NCBI GenBank assembly: GCA_002404465.1
Contig: DHJT01000029.1
Location: 1-7,543 of the forward strand
Direction: 5' to 3'
DNA: 7,543 bases
Source: Sutterella sp. UBA4713
GTDB taxonomy: Bacteria > Pseudomonadota > Gammaproteobacteria > Burkholderiales > Burkholderiaceae_F
Shown here: positions 1 through 6,304 of the stretch, in pieces
How the letters are laid out: every line of letters starts with the position of its first letter
Position numbering within the stretch: position 1 is the first letter of the stretch
The notes under the pieces: model-generated
Told to the model about the DNA's origin: nothing
The model's database searches: none
The model's input: only the letters and a program-made list of their open reading frames with translations
Made by a program: the position numbers and the translations under genes

Positions 1-2
1 TA

Positions 3-515
3 GCGGCTCTGATAGCCACCGGATGCATGTTCGTGACGTCGGCCTTAACGGGCTTAACGCAGGCCGAAGCCGCCGATTTGACCGTGACCGTGGCCGTGAC
101 GACTGAGCTGCCGGAAGAAACGCTTCTTTCGCTTTCCCGTGAAGCGCAAAAGACGGGCGCGCGCCTTGTTGTGCGCGGCCTTGCGCTTACGCGAAAGGAA
201 AAAGATGCGCTGACCTCGCGCGGGCATTTTAGTCAAAGCCCGTCCGTTCAAGACCAAAACCGTGCCTTAATACGAACCGGTTTTTTGCGTCTTGCCGCCT
301 ATGCAAAAAAAGGCATCGTCTTTACCGTTGATCCGGTGTTTTTCCGGGATCGTTCGATTACCTATGCGCCGACCGTCGTCTTTGCCTTAGGAAATCGCGA
401 AATGCATCTGACGGGATTTACGTGCATCGCAAGTGCAGCGCACTACGGCGCGAAGAAAACGGACGATGCGACCTTTCAAGCCGCGTTACTGCAGTATGCG
501 GGAGATGCGCCGTGA
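3..515 (+). CDS. trbC: TrbC, F-type conjugal pilus assembly protein (5' end outside the window)
   Basis: Periplasmic protein needed for F-type pilus assembly; in F it acts with TraW. The frame is open back to the window edge, and the residues before the first in-frame ATG (position 27) form the hydrophobic core of a signal peptide ending in an AEA/AD cleavage-like site near position 77. The true start is therefore probably a few codons upstream, and 170 residues are visible. The mature part matches the TrbC core as I remember it from F: an early strand with Ser/Leu-rich helix (EETLLSLSREAQKTGA), then LVVRGL, later a VDPVFFRD segment (F has a similar IDPTLFSQYGI) and a strand APTVVFAL, a thioredoxin-like arrangement. 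The long linker that F TrbC has before this core is nearly absent. It overlaps the next gene by GTGA. The family call rests on remembered F sequence and gene order. Confidence 0.85.
   Translation, partial: AALIATGCMFVTSALTGLTQAEAADLTVTVAVTTELPEETLLSLSREAQKTGARLVVRGLALTRKEKDALTSRGHFSQSPSVQDQNRALIRTGFLRLAAYAKKGIVFTVDPVFFRDRSITYAPTVVFALGNREMHLTGFTCIASAAHYGAKKTDDATFQAALLQYAGDAP
500..504 (+). promoter_or_regulatory. Ribosome binding site for the TraN-like N-terminal gene
   Basis: GGGAG lies 7 bases before the GTG at 512. This supports a start at 512, directly followed by a KKW-type signal peptide, rather than the in-frame ATG at 422, which would put 30 non-signal-like residues in front of it and sit deep inside trbC. 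Confidence 0.7.
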
Positions 516-1690
516 AAAAATGGATCGGGATTGCGGTCGCTTTTCTTTTGACGCATCGAACGTTTTCTCAAACGCTGCCTGATGCGGCAACACTTTTTGA
601 AAACGCCGCCGTCTTAGAGACGATTGAGAAAAATTCCGGCAAGACCGACGCGCTTAAGGCCTTAAGACAAACGGGCACCGAATCGCTTTTTGATCCGGGA
701 AGGCGCGCCGTGGATGCGGCCTACAGCAAAGACGACCCGACATCGCAAGCCGTTGTCACGGTTGACCGGGGACTCGCCGATCGCCCCACGGTCGATGCTG
801 ACCCCGGGGGCTTTGTGTCCGAAGAGCTTGAGGCTATTAAAAAGGGTGCTTCGGAAAAATTCCCTGACCTTGAAAATGTCGCCGCGGTCGGGGCGTGTCG
901 CCCGGCAAGCATCCGTGTTTCCGGCGATCAAACGACGCACACGTGCGACATCCGAACCCATGAAAGCGCCTCCGAATACATGGAAAAGCACTGCTCGATT
1001 CAGCTTTTGGATCTGACGCGGCATGAAAGTCGTTTTCGCTGCTCCGTGACCTCGATTCAAGAGAAGGTCTTTGAGCTTGCGATTCCCGTTATCCCGACCT
1101 ATACGACGACAACGACGTTGACGTGCTTGGAAGGTAAGCGTAACGCCCAAACCGCCGTTTGCACCGTAACCTACGGGAGTACTTCGCGCGAACGCTATGA
1201 AGCCTTTTGCGTGAGGCCTTTGTATAAAACCGAGCGCAAGGTTTGCACGAAGGCACTTCGCGTCAAACCGGTTGCCACGTGTACGCCCGGCACCGTGACG
1301 CGCGCTCGCGTGCACGATGCGGGGATTTTGTCGGAAGACGCGGTCCCCGGGGCCGATACGTTTGAAGTCGCTTACGTGTGCGGCAAGAGCGAGCGTCCCG
1401 CCGTTCGTTTGGGGGTAAATACGCAAAAGGACGGCGATGTGGATTTTTTTGTCGAAACGGCAGATTCCGTGATCGACATCGTGCGCATTGTCGGCGGCAA
1501 TACCCTTCGCTTTACCGGAAGCCTTTCGTGCGAAAACGATGCCTGCACGGCCCCTGTGACCGTCTCGGTTTTTCACTTAAGCGGCGAAAGCCGGGTTTAT
1601 TCCGGTTCTCTTCAAACCACGCTTTTCTTTAACCGATTTGCCGTCACAAGCGAAACGGAATATTGGGAGGAATCGTGCAAAATCGATTAG
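512..1690 (+). CDS. Exported Cys-rich protein resembling the N-terminal half of TraN
   Basis: A 392-residue protein read from GTG 512. It has a signal peptide (MKKW, hydrophobic stretch to about residue 13, likely cut after TFS at 19), so it should be periplasmic or outer-membrane. Residues 20-128 lack cysteine. From 129 on there are 13: C129, 145, 161, 177, 205, 217, 233, 245, 257, 290, 340, 345 and 389. F TraN has a similar early pattern (Cys, about 14 residues, a Thr-Cys, then another Cys) and a mid-protein WSESC; here the protein ends YWEESC-KID at 384-392. I infer it is the N-terminal half of TraN, whose other half is the next gene, and that residues 200-290 (Cys every 11-15 residues) may be the variable tip region. 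Stop and start overlap its neighbours by 4 and 16 bases. It could instead be an unrelated Cys-rich surface protein; similarity outside the motifs is weak by eye. Confidence 0.65.
   Translation: MKKWIGIAVAFLLTHRTFSQTLPDAATLFENAAVLETIEKNSGKTDALKALRQTGTESLFDPGRRAVDAAYSKDDPTSQAVVTVDRGLADRPTVDADPGGFVSEELEAIKKGASEKFPDLENVAAVGACRPASIRVSGDQTTHTCDIRTHESASEYMEKHCSIQLLDLTRHESRFRCSVTSIQEKVFELAIPVIPTYTTTTTLTCLEGKRNAQTAVCTVTYGSTSRERYEAFCVRPLYKTERKVCTKALRVKPVATCTPGTVTRARVHDAGILSEDAVPGADTFEVAYVCGKSERPAVRLGVNTQKDGDVDFFVETADSVIDIVRIVGGNTLRFTGSLSCENDACTAPVTVSVFHLSGESRVYSGSLQTTLFFNRFAVTSETEYWEESCKID
1665..1670 (+). promoter_or_regulatory. Ribosome binding site for TraN
   Basis: GGGAGG, the strongest Shine-Dalgarno-like match in the window, lies 4 bases before GTG 1675. 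It overlaps the in-frame TTG at 1663, so that codon is unlikely to be the start. A dedicated site inside the end of the previous gene argues that TraN here is initiated independently rather than made by read-through. Confidence 0.7.
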
Positions 1691-4020
1691 GCATCGTGTT
1701 TGCGGCGCTTGTGGCAATGCTTCCGGTTGTGTCCGATGCCGGCTGTCTTGTCACGCGCAAAACGTGCATTGATCCGGGAGCCACACGCGTTATCGACGGC
1801 ATTGCCGTCACACGCGATTGCTGGGGGTATGAAGAAGAAAAAACTTGTTTGAAAGAAGAGACGGGAGTAGACGGCTGTAAGACGCTTTCAGACGATGAGG
1901 CCGCATCCGGTCCCGGTGGCTGTAAGCGCATTGAGTCAACGTGCGAAGAGTCCGTGACGGAGGTGGACGGGAAAACGGTTTGCCTTAAGGAGGCGGCCCT
2001 TTACCGGTGCGACAAGCAAATTGAGCTTCCGCTTTTAAATGCTGCGTGGAAAGGAGTCGTGACCGAAACGGAAAAAACGCCTCTGGAAAATACGTGTGAA
2101 ACCTTTGAGAACAATGCCGCATGCGTTCGAGTCGAGATAAAAGACGAGGGCAACACCGTGACGCAAACGTACACGTGTTCCGATGAGAACCTTGCGGCTT
2201 GCACGGAACTAGTTGAACTCGGGTGTACGCGCCTTAAAAAACCGAGTTGTGATTCGGCAACCGATCCGACCTGTGCTTTAAAAGTCGGACGCGTGCGCTG
2301 CTCGACAGATGCCTTTACTTCGTACGTGGAAAACGGATCGGCAACGATATTAAGCAGCACGGAGCGCGTCGATTCAAAAGCGCAAGCCGACAGATCCTCT
2401 CTCAAGGCGCTTGAAAAAGACGGCGCGACGTGCACGGTGATTGCAAGCGAGTGTACCGATGAGAATGCCGGCTGGCGTGTCGTGAACGGCAATCGGGTGT
2501 ACGCAACGTGTTGGGCCTACAAAGAGACGGTTCTTTGTCGCGATACACGGGAATCGTCAACATGCCGGGCTCTTGAGGCCGATAGCCGTTGCCGTCAAAC
2601 AAGTTCGGCGTGCGACGCGATGATTGACGGAGTTTGCGCCAAGGAAACGCGCCAATTTACCTGTACGGGTTCGGCCGATTCGGTTTTCGAAGGCGCCGGT
2701 GAGGTTCTGGATGAAATTGAAATAACGGACGGCGTGGCATCGATTTCGACATGCGCGGATATTGACAGTGATGCGGCCTGTCGCCTGACGGCCAAGAGCT
2801 GTGAAGAAGAAAGCGAGAACGGGTGTAAAAAATATGCGCTCACGTATGCCTGCGGTCAAAAAGGCGAGGTTGTCACAAAAAATGATTGCCGGGATTTAAG
2901 TGAAAATCCGGCTTGCCGCCTTGAGGGCACCGAGTGTACGGGGTACGACGCGGCAGGTCACTGCACGATGGCAACGCGCCGCTACGTGTGCGAGGCGCCC
3001 GAAAAAACGCTTGAAATCGGTCAGGTTTGCGATGATACGGTTTGCATTAACGGGGTTTGCCAAAAAAGAGAGGAAGCTAATACCGATGCCTTTCTCCAAA
3101 GCGCCGCGCTCCTTGAAGTGGCCCGTGAAGCGGCCTCTTACGCCGATGCCGGCAAGGGCACGGTTTTTGAAGGGATTGCCTCGGGCTGCACTGTGAAAGC
3201 GGCCGGTTTTTCCTGCTGCAAAAGGGCCGATGCCGCCGATGCGGCCGAGCTTTCCAATTCGGCCTTTGAAGTGGCCGTCACGGCAGGCGTTGATGCCGGA
3301 TTCGAACTTATAAAGACCGTCGGCAGCCCCTATGTCTACGACATCTTAAGTTCGCACGAGGCGTTAAGTCCGCTCCTGACAAACTTGTACGGTGAGGCCG
3401 GGACCGGTGTGTATTCGCCGAATTTTTCCTTTTACGGCGTTTCGGTTGCGCGCGACGCAGCCGGGTCACTGACGATGAATTTTTCGCCGGCTGCCTTTTT
3501 TGCGGCCGTTGCGATGCAGTATTTAACCGAGTACTTCACGTGTACGAAAGAAGATCAATTGCATGCGATGCGCGAGGCCGCGGGCCTGTGTCGGTACGTC
3601 GGCTCGTATTGCGCGAAAAAGTCCGGCCTCGGGTGTCTGGAGAAAAAAGAAAGTTGGGTGTGTTTTAACTCGCGTCTTGCGCGTCTTGTCCAGGAGGGAG
3701 CGAGGCGGGAACTGAATTTAGGTTGGGGCACGCCCGAAGCACCGCTCACACGCGGCATTACGTTTGAAGAGTTGCGGCGTCTTGACTTTACGAAAATCGA
3801 TTTGACGGCCGCTATCGGCGAGGTATCACGCGTCAATGCCGCCAAGTTAACCGGACAGTTGCCGGATGCCTCGGCCGCAAACGCGCGCATGAAAACGCGC
3901 GTCTCGGATTTAACAACCTCGGGGAAGGCGCCCTATGAGGCCTATAGCACCGTCACGGGTAAGTGCTACACGGCCTCGGGCACGCCGACCCACTGCGCCT
4001 CGATAACCGCATCGCCTTAA
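1675..4020 (+). CDS. traN: TraN, mating-pair stabilization outer-membrane protein (second part of a split TraN)
   Basis: A 781-residue protein with its own signal peptide (hydrophobic 5-19, cut after SDA at 22) and about 49 cysteines. In F, TraN sits in the donor outer membrane and binds a recipient outer-membrane protein to stabilise mating pairs. In order: C24, C31 and a CWGY at 49-52; Cys modules at 68-209; a second C253, C260, CWAY at 279-282 and modules at 297-439; then C452/457/462 (F has a similar CxxxxxCxxxxC); a Cys pair at 514-515; a stretch of about 107 residues; and the TraN C-terminal signature C623, CRYVGSYC (639-646), CLEKKESWVCFNS (654-666), LGWGTPEAPLTRGIT and LDFTKIDL. F TraN is 602 residues with an N-terminal base/tip part before the CWxY; that part is missing here and looks to be in the preceding gene. 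The CRGIT cysteine of F is a threonine. Confidence 0.9.
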   Translation: MQNRLGIVFAALVAMLPVVSDAGCLVTRKTCIDPGATRVIDGIAVTRDCWGYEEEKTCLKEETGVDGCKTLSDDEAASGPGGCKRIESTCEESVTEVDGKTVCLKEAALYRCDKQIELPLLNAAWKGVVTETEKTPLENTCETFENNAACVRVEIKDEGNTVTQTYTCSDENLAACTELVELGCTRLKKPSCDSATDPTCALKVGRVRCSTDAFTSYVENGSATILSSTERVDSKAQADRSSLKALEKDGATCTVIASECTDENAGWRVVNGNRVYATCWAYKETVLCRDTRESSTCRALEADSRCRQTSSACDAMIDGVCAKETRQFTCTGSADSVFEGAGEVLDEIEITDGVASISTCADIDSDAACRLTAKSCEEESENGCKKYALTYACGQKGEVVTKNDCRDLSENPACRLEGTECTGYDAAGHCTMATRRYVCEAPEKTLEIGQVCDDTVCINGVCQKREEANTDAFLQSAALLEVAREAASYADAGKGTVFEGIASGCTVKAAGFSCCKRADAADAAELSNSAFEVAVTAGVDAGFELIKTVGSPYVYDILSSHEALSPLLTNLYGEAGTGVYSPNFSFYGVSVARDAAGSLTMNFSPAAFFAAVAMQYLTEYFTCTKEDQLHAMREAAGLCRYVGSYCAKKSGLGCLEKKESWVCFNSRLARLVQEGARRELNLGWGTPEAPLTRGITFEELRRLDFTKIDLTAAIGEVSRVNAAKLTGQLPDASAANARMKTRVSDLTTSGKAPYEAYSTVTGKCYTASGTPTHCASITASP
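1744..2430 (+). repeat. TraN internal repeat unit 1 (protein-level)
   Basis: Residues 24-252 of TraN. Architecture: C24-x6-C31-x17-C49-WGY...C58-x9-C68, then three Cys modules at 68-112, 141-168 and 168/176-209. The middle module has lost two of its five cysteines. The unit is paralogous to unit 2 by cysteine spacing and the CWxY motif, with a period of 230 residues (CW at 49 and 279). Divergence is high, so this is an old duplication rather than a DNA-level repeat. Confidence 0.7.
2431..2991 (+). repeat. TraN internal repeat unit 2 (protein-level)
   Basis: Residues 253-439 of TraN. Architecture: C253-x6-C260-x18-C279-WAY...C288-x8-C297, then three intact modules of the form C-x8-C-x6-C-x7/8-C-x8-C at residues 297-330, 360-393 and 405-439 (bases 2563-2664, 2752-2853, 2887-2991). 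F TraN, from memory, has one module with exactly the last spacing (8, 6, 8, 8). This unit keeps the ancestral pattern better than unit 1. Confidence 0.75.
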
Positions 4021-4028
4021 CGGAGAAG
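4021..4028 (+). promoter_or_regulatory. Ribosome binding site for traF
   Basis: CGGAGAAG fills most of the 14-base gap after the traN stop and lies 6 bases before ATG 4035. It favours that ATG, which begins a good signal peptide, over upstream codons inside traN. Confidence 0.7.
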
Positions 4029-4034
4029 TGCCCT

Positions 4035-4886
4035 ATGTTCGTACGTTTTAAGTCAGTTAAACGAGCGGCGTTTGCCGCGTGCTTTATGCCTCTTGCCGCC
4101 GCTTCATTTGCAACGATGCCGCCGTATTTTGCGCAGGACGTGTGGGCCGATCCTTTGCGTCCGTTCCTTTTTTACGGGGAAAGTCGCGACATTCAAGCGT
4201 CTTTGAAAGAAAGAAAGGAAGACGGGGCAAGCGCGCCTGAGACACTCTCGGCTCTTAAGACGCGTGTTCAAAAAACGCTTGAGACTGCCGTCATGGATCC
4301 GACCGATGAGAACATTGCGGCGTACCTGAAAATCAATGCGCACTTGTTTGAAAAAGCCGGCCATTTTGCCGAGCGTTGGCGCGACGTACTTATCAGGTAC
4401 CCGGAGTACGACTGGACGGCAAGTCACCCGGTTGTCAATTCCGCCTCGACAGCGCTTTCGCGTGAAAGGGAACAAAAGCAAAACGCGAAACTGATGAGCC
4501 TTACCGATTCCTGGGGTCTTGTCTTTTTCGGTGATTCGGAGCGCTTAACGGGCCTGATGCGCCCGCTTGTCGATCGCTTTGCGGCAATAACGGGTTTGGA
4601 GCTCGTTAAGGTCGCGGTCGGGGGCGCTTCCCCGTATTTGAGCAATGCGTATCCGGATAACGGATTAAGTTATCGCGCCTGCGGCGGCATTAAGCGATTT
4701 CCGGCCCTTGTTCTCATGCATAAAGACGACGGCGATATTGCCGCTTCGCGCCTTGTTGCAACCGGCGTCGTTGATATTACCGAACTCGGGCGACGCGTCG
4801 TGCGGCTCGTTCGTGCCTTTGAAAAACAAGTAAGGCCCATGCCCGAACTTCAAAAAGCCGTCGTTCATTTCGGAGAAATGCCGTGA
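4035..4886 (+). CDS. traF: TraF, F-type conjugal pilus assembly protein (thioredoxin-like)
   Basis: A 283-residue periplasmic protein; F TraF (about 247 residues) is required for pilus assembly and interacts with TraH and other assembly proteins. The signal peptide is residues 1-26 (Arg/Lys at 4-10, hydrophobic 11-26, likely cut after SFA). The middle helical region carries the familiar pattern DPTDENIAAYLKINAHLFEKAG (about 93-114), comparable to F PGVDNFVKYFRLQNYWTQQAG. The C-terminal thioredoxin fold starts at WGLVFFGDSERLTGLM (about 160-175), followed by VKVAVGGASPYLSNAYPD and a FPALVLMH strand with the probable cis-proline at P223. The CxxC position is occupied by DSERLTG, so no redox active site is present, as in F TraF. 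Only C16 (signal) and C216 remain. It follows traN by 14 bases and overlaps traH by GTGA. Confidence 0.92.
   Translation: MFVRFKSVKRAAFAACFMPLAAASFATMPPYFAQDVWADPLRPFLFYGESRDIQASLKERKEDGASAPETLSALKTRVQKTLETAVMDPTDENIAAYLKINAHLFEKAGHFAERWRDVLIRYPEYDWTASHPVVNSASTALSREREQKQNAKLMSLTDSWGLVFFGDSERLTGLMRPLVDRFAAITGLELVKVAVGGASPYLSNAYPDNGLSYRACGGIKRFPALVLMHKDDGDIAASRLVATGVVDITELGRRVVRLVRAFEKQVRPMPELQKAVVHFGEMP
4872..4876 (+). promoter_or_regulatory. Ribosome binding site for traH
   Basis: GGAGA inside the last codons of traF, 6 bases before GTG 4883. It fixes the traH start at the GTGA overlap, immediately followed by a KRK-type signal peptide. Confidence 0.65.
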
Positions 4887-6304
4887 AAAGAAAAGATACC
4901 CTTTGCGTTTTGGTTCCCGTGTGCCTTTTGCTTGCGTCGCAAGGGGCACCGGCCGGGTTTGTCAAAGACTACTTTGAGGCAACGGAGGCGATGAGTAACG
5001 TCACGGCAGCCGGTGTGCGCGAGGCAGGGGCCGTCTCGACAGTGACGGGCGGCGGTTTTGTCTATCGCACGCCGCGCACGGACTTCGTGCCGTTTTCCGT
5101 TACGCCCCCGTCGCTTAAGGCCGGATGCGGCGGCATCGATCTATTTTTAGGCGCCTTTTCGATTCCCTCGCGCGAAGAGTTCGTCTCGTTTTTAAAAAGC
5201 GTCGGGACGGCGCTCCCCGGTCTTGCGTTTCAGCTCGCGCTCCAGACGATGGCGCCCGATTTAAACGAGCAAGTGGGGCGGTATGCCGATCTGATTCGTT
5301 CGTACACCAACCGCTACACCGATAGCTGTGAAGCCGCGAAAGCGCTTTTGGAAAATACGGGAGCGGCCGAACACTTAAGTCGTGTGGTCGAAGGCGCAAA
5401 AAATGCTCTTCGAAGCGACGGAACCGTGGCCGATCAATCCGAAGCCGATCGTCGGGTGCGCGATCACGGCGAAAAGGCCATTGCCGCAAGTCCCGTGCGA
5501 AAAGATTCGGGCGGAAACGTCGTGGACGCGCCGGAAATAAACCTGACGTGGGCGCTTCTTTCGGGCGGAAAGTTAGGCGCGGCGGATTTTAATTCCGTCT
5601 CGCTGCGGGAAACGATGATGACGCTTCTCGGGACGACGATTTTTACTCAGGAAGGGCAAGGGGAAAACGCCGTTCTTGCGTCCCGGGAAATCGCCGGTGT
5701 CGATTTGTTGCCGATTCTTTTTAGCGAAACGGGAAAAAAGGACGCGGCGGTAAAGCTTGTGTGTGACGAACCTAAGCGCTGTCTTACGCCCACGCAAAAG
5801 ACCTTTTACGACACGGACCTTGTGGCCGAATTAAAGGCGGCGGCAACACACTACTTACAGGCTCTAAAAAAGCGCGATGCCTCGCTTGTCACCGACGAAG
5901 AGATGCTCTTTTTGGCCTCGGTCTCGTCGGTGCCGCTTTTAAAAATCTTAAATCTTGCGTCCGTTGCGCGTTACGAGGGACTTGCGACAGACGTTGTCAA
6001 TACGTACGTGGAAGCGGCGGCCTATGAGGCGCTTGTCGGGGCCCTTGAGGCTCTGACAGGTGACATTCGCCGCGTGATGGGCTCTTCGGCCGCAACATCA
6101 ATCAGTGCCGAACACGCCAGACACGTCAAAGCCCTTGTTTTGCGGATCGGCGAAGTCGAACAGAGTCTTTCTGAGCGGCGCGACAAAGTCGTACAGGCGA
6201 TGAATCGGGCAGCGGCCTTCGTCACGCAACTCGAGCACATCGAAAGAAGCCTTAAAGCCAATGCCGCTTTGGATCGGACGGACATGACAGGGAGTGCCCC
6301 GTGA
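4883..6304 (+). CDS. traH: TraH, F-type conjugal pilus assembly protein
   Basis: A 473-residue protein, close to F TraH (458). TraH is a periplasmic/outer-membrane-associated protein required for pilus assembly. The signal peptide is residues 1-24 (KRK, hydrophobic core, APA cleavage site). The family hallmark is clear: GGGFVYRTPRTDFVPF (about 57-72), then PPSLKAGCGGIDLFLGAFS with the Cys-Gly-Gly at 82-84, followed by a predicted helical SVGTALPGLAFQLALQTMAP and a SCEAAKALLE motif with C149. Two further cysteines (294, 300) form a small CDEPKRC loop. The last 70 residues are charged and heptad-like, consistent with the C-terminal coiled coil described for F TraH. It overlaps traF and traG by 4 bases each, so translation is probably coupled. 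No truncation is visible. Confidence 0.95.
   Translation: MKRKDTLCVLVPVCLLLASQGAPAGFVKDYFEATEAMSNVTAAGVREAGAVSTVTGGGFVYRTPRTDFVPFSVTPPSLKAGCGGIDLFLGAFSIPSREEFVSFLKSVGTALPGLAFQLALQTMAPDLNEQVGRYADLIRSYTNRYTDSCEAAKALLENTGAAEHLSRVVEGAKNALRSDGTVADQSEADRRVRDHGEKAIAASPVRKDSGGNVVDAPEINLTWALLSGGKLGAADFNSVSLRETMMTLLGTTIFTQEGQGENAVLASREIAGVDLLPILFSETGKKDAAVKLVCDEPKRCLTPTQKTFYDTDLVAELKAAATHYLQALKKRDASLVTDEEMLFLASVSSVPLLKILNLASVARYEGLATDVVNTYVEAAAYEALVGALEALTGDIRRVMGSSAATSISAEHARHVKALVLRIGEVEQSLSERRDKVVQAMNRAAAFVTQLEHIERSLKANAALDRTDMTGSAP
6289..6294 (+). promoter_or_regulatory. Ribosome binding site for traG
   Basis: AGGGAG in the end of traH, 6 bases before GTG 6301, supporting the start at the GTGA overlap. 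Confidence 0.65.

Noticed and set aside
12..26. Lipoprotein signal at the start of TrbC (ALIATGC)
   Set aside because: The -3 position would be Ala in A-T-G-C, a poor lipobox, while a good signal peptidase I site (AEA) follows 14 residues later; TrbC is a soluble periplasmic protein in F.
1103..1123. Short ACG-rich run encoding consecutive threonines
   Set aside because: It is imperfect and brief, and ACG is the commonest Thr codon throughout the window, so it is not a meaningful microsatellite.
662..1576. Long open frame on the minus strand (304 codons) opposite the TraN-like N-terminal gene
   Set aside because: It is rich in Arg, His and Gly with no recognisable domain, as expected from the complement of GC-rich codons, and lies entirely within a well-supported exported gene. 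Similar minus-strand shadows occur at 2001-2492, 4104-4481 and 5115-5489.
1633..1690. Programmed -1 frameshift joining the two TraN halves
   Set aside because: The frames overlap for 58 bases and a -1 shift would fuse them, but I see no classic X-XXY-YYZ slippery site or strong hairpin. The second gene has its own ribosome binding site and signal peptide, which a fusion would bury.
1735..1746. Lipobox in the TraN signal peptide (SDAGC)
   Set aside because: Asp at -3 does not fit the lipobox consensus. Cleavage by signal peptidase I after SDA is more likely, leaving C24 to form a disulfide.
4021..4034. Possible promoter or terminator in the only intergenic gap
   Set aside because: Fourteen bases hold only the traF ribosome binding site; there is no hairpin or T-run.
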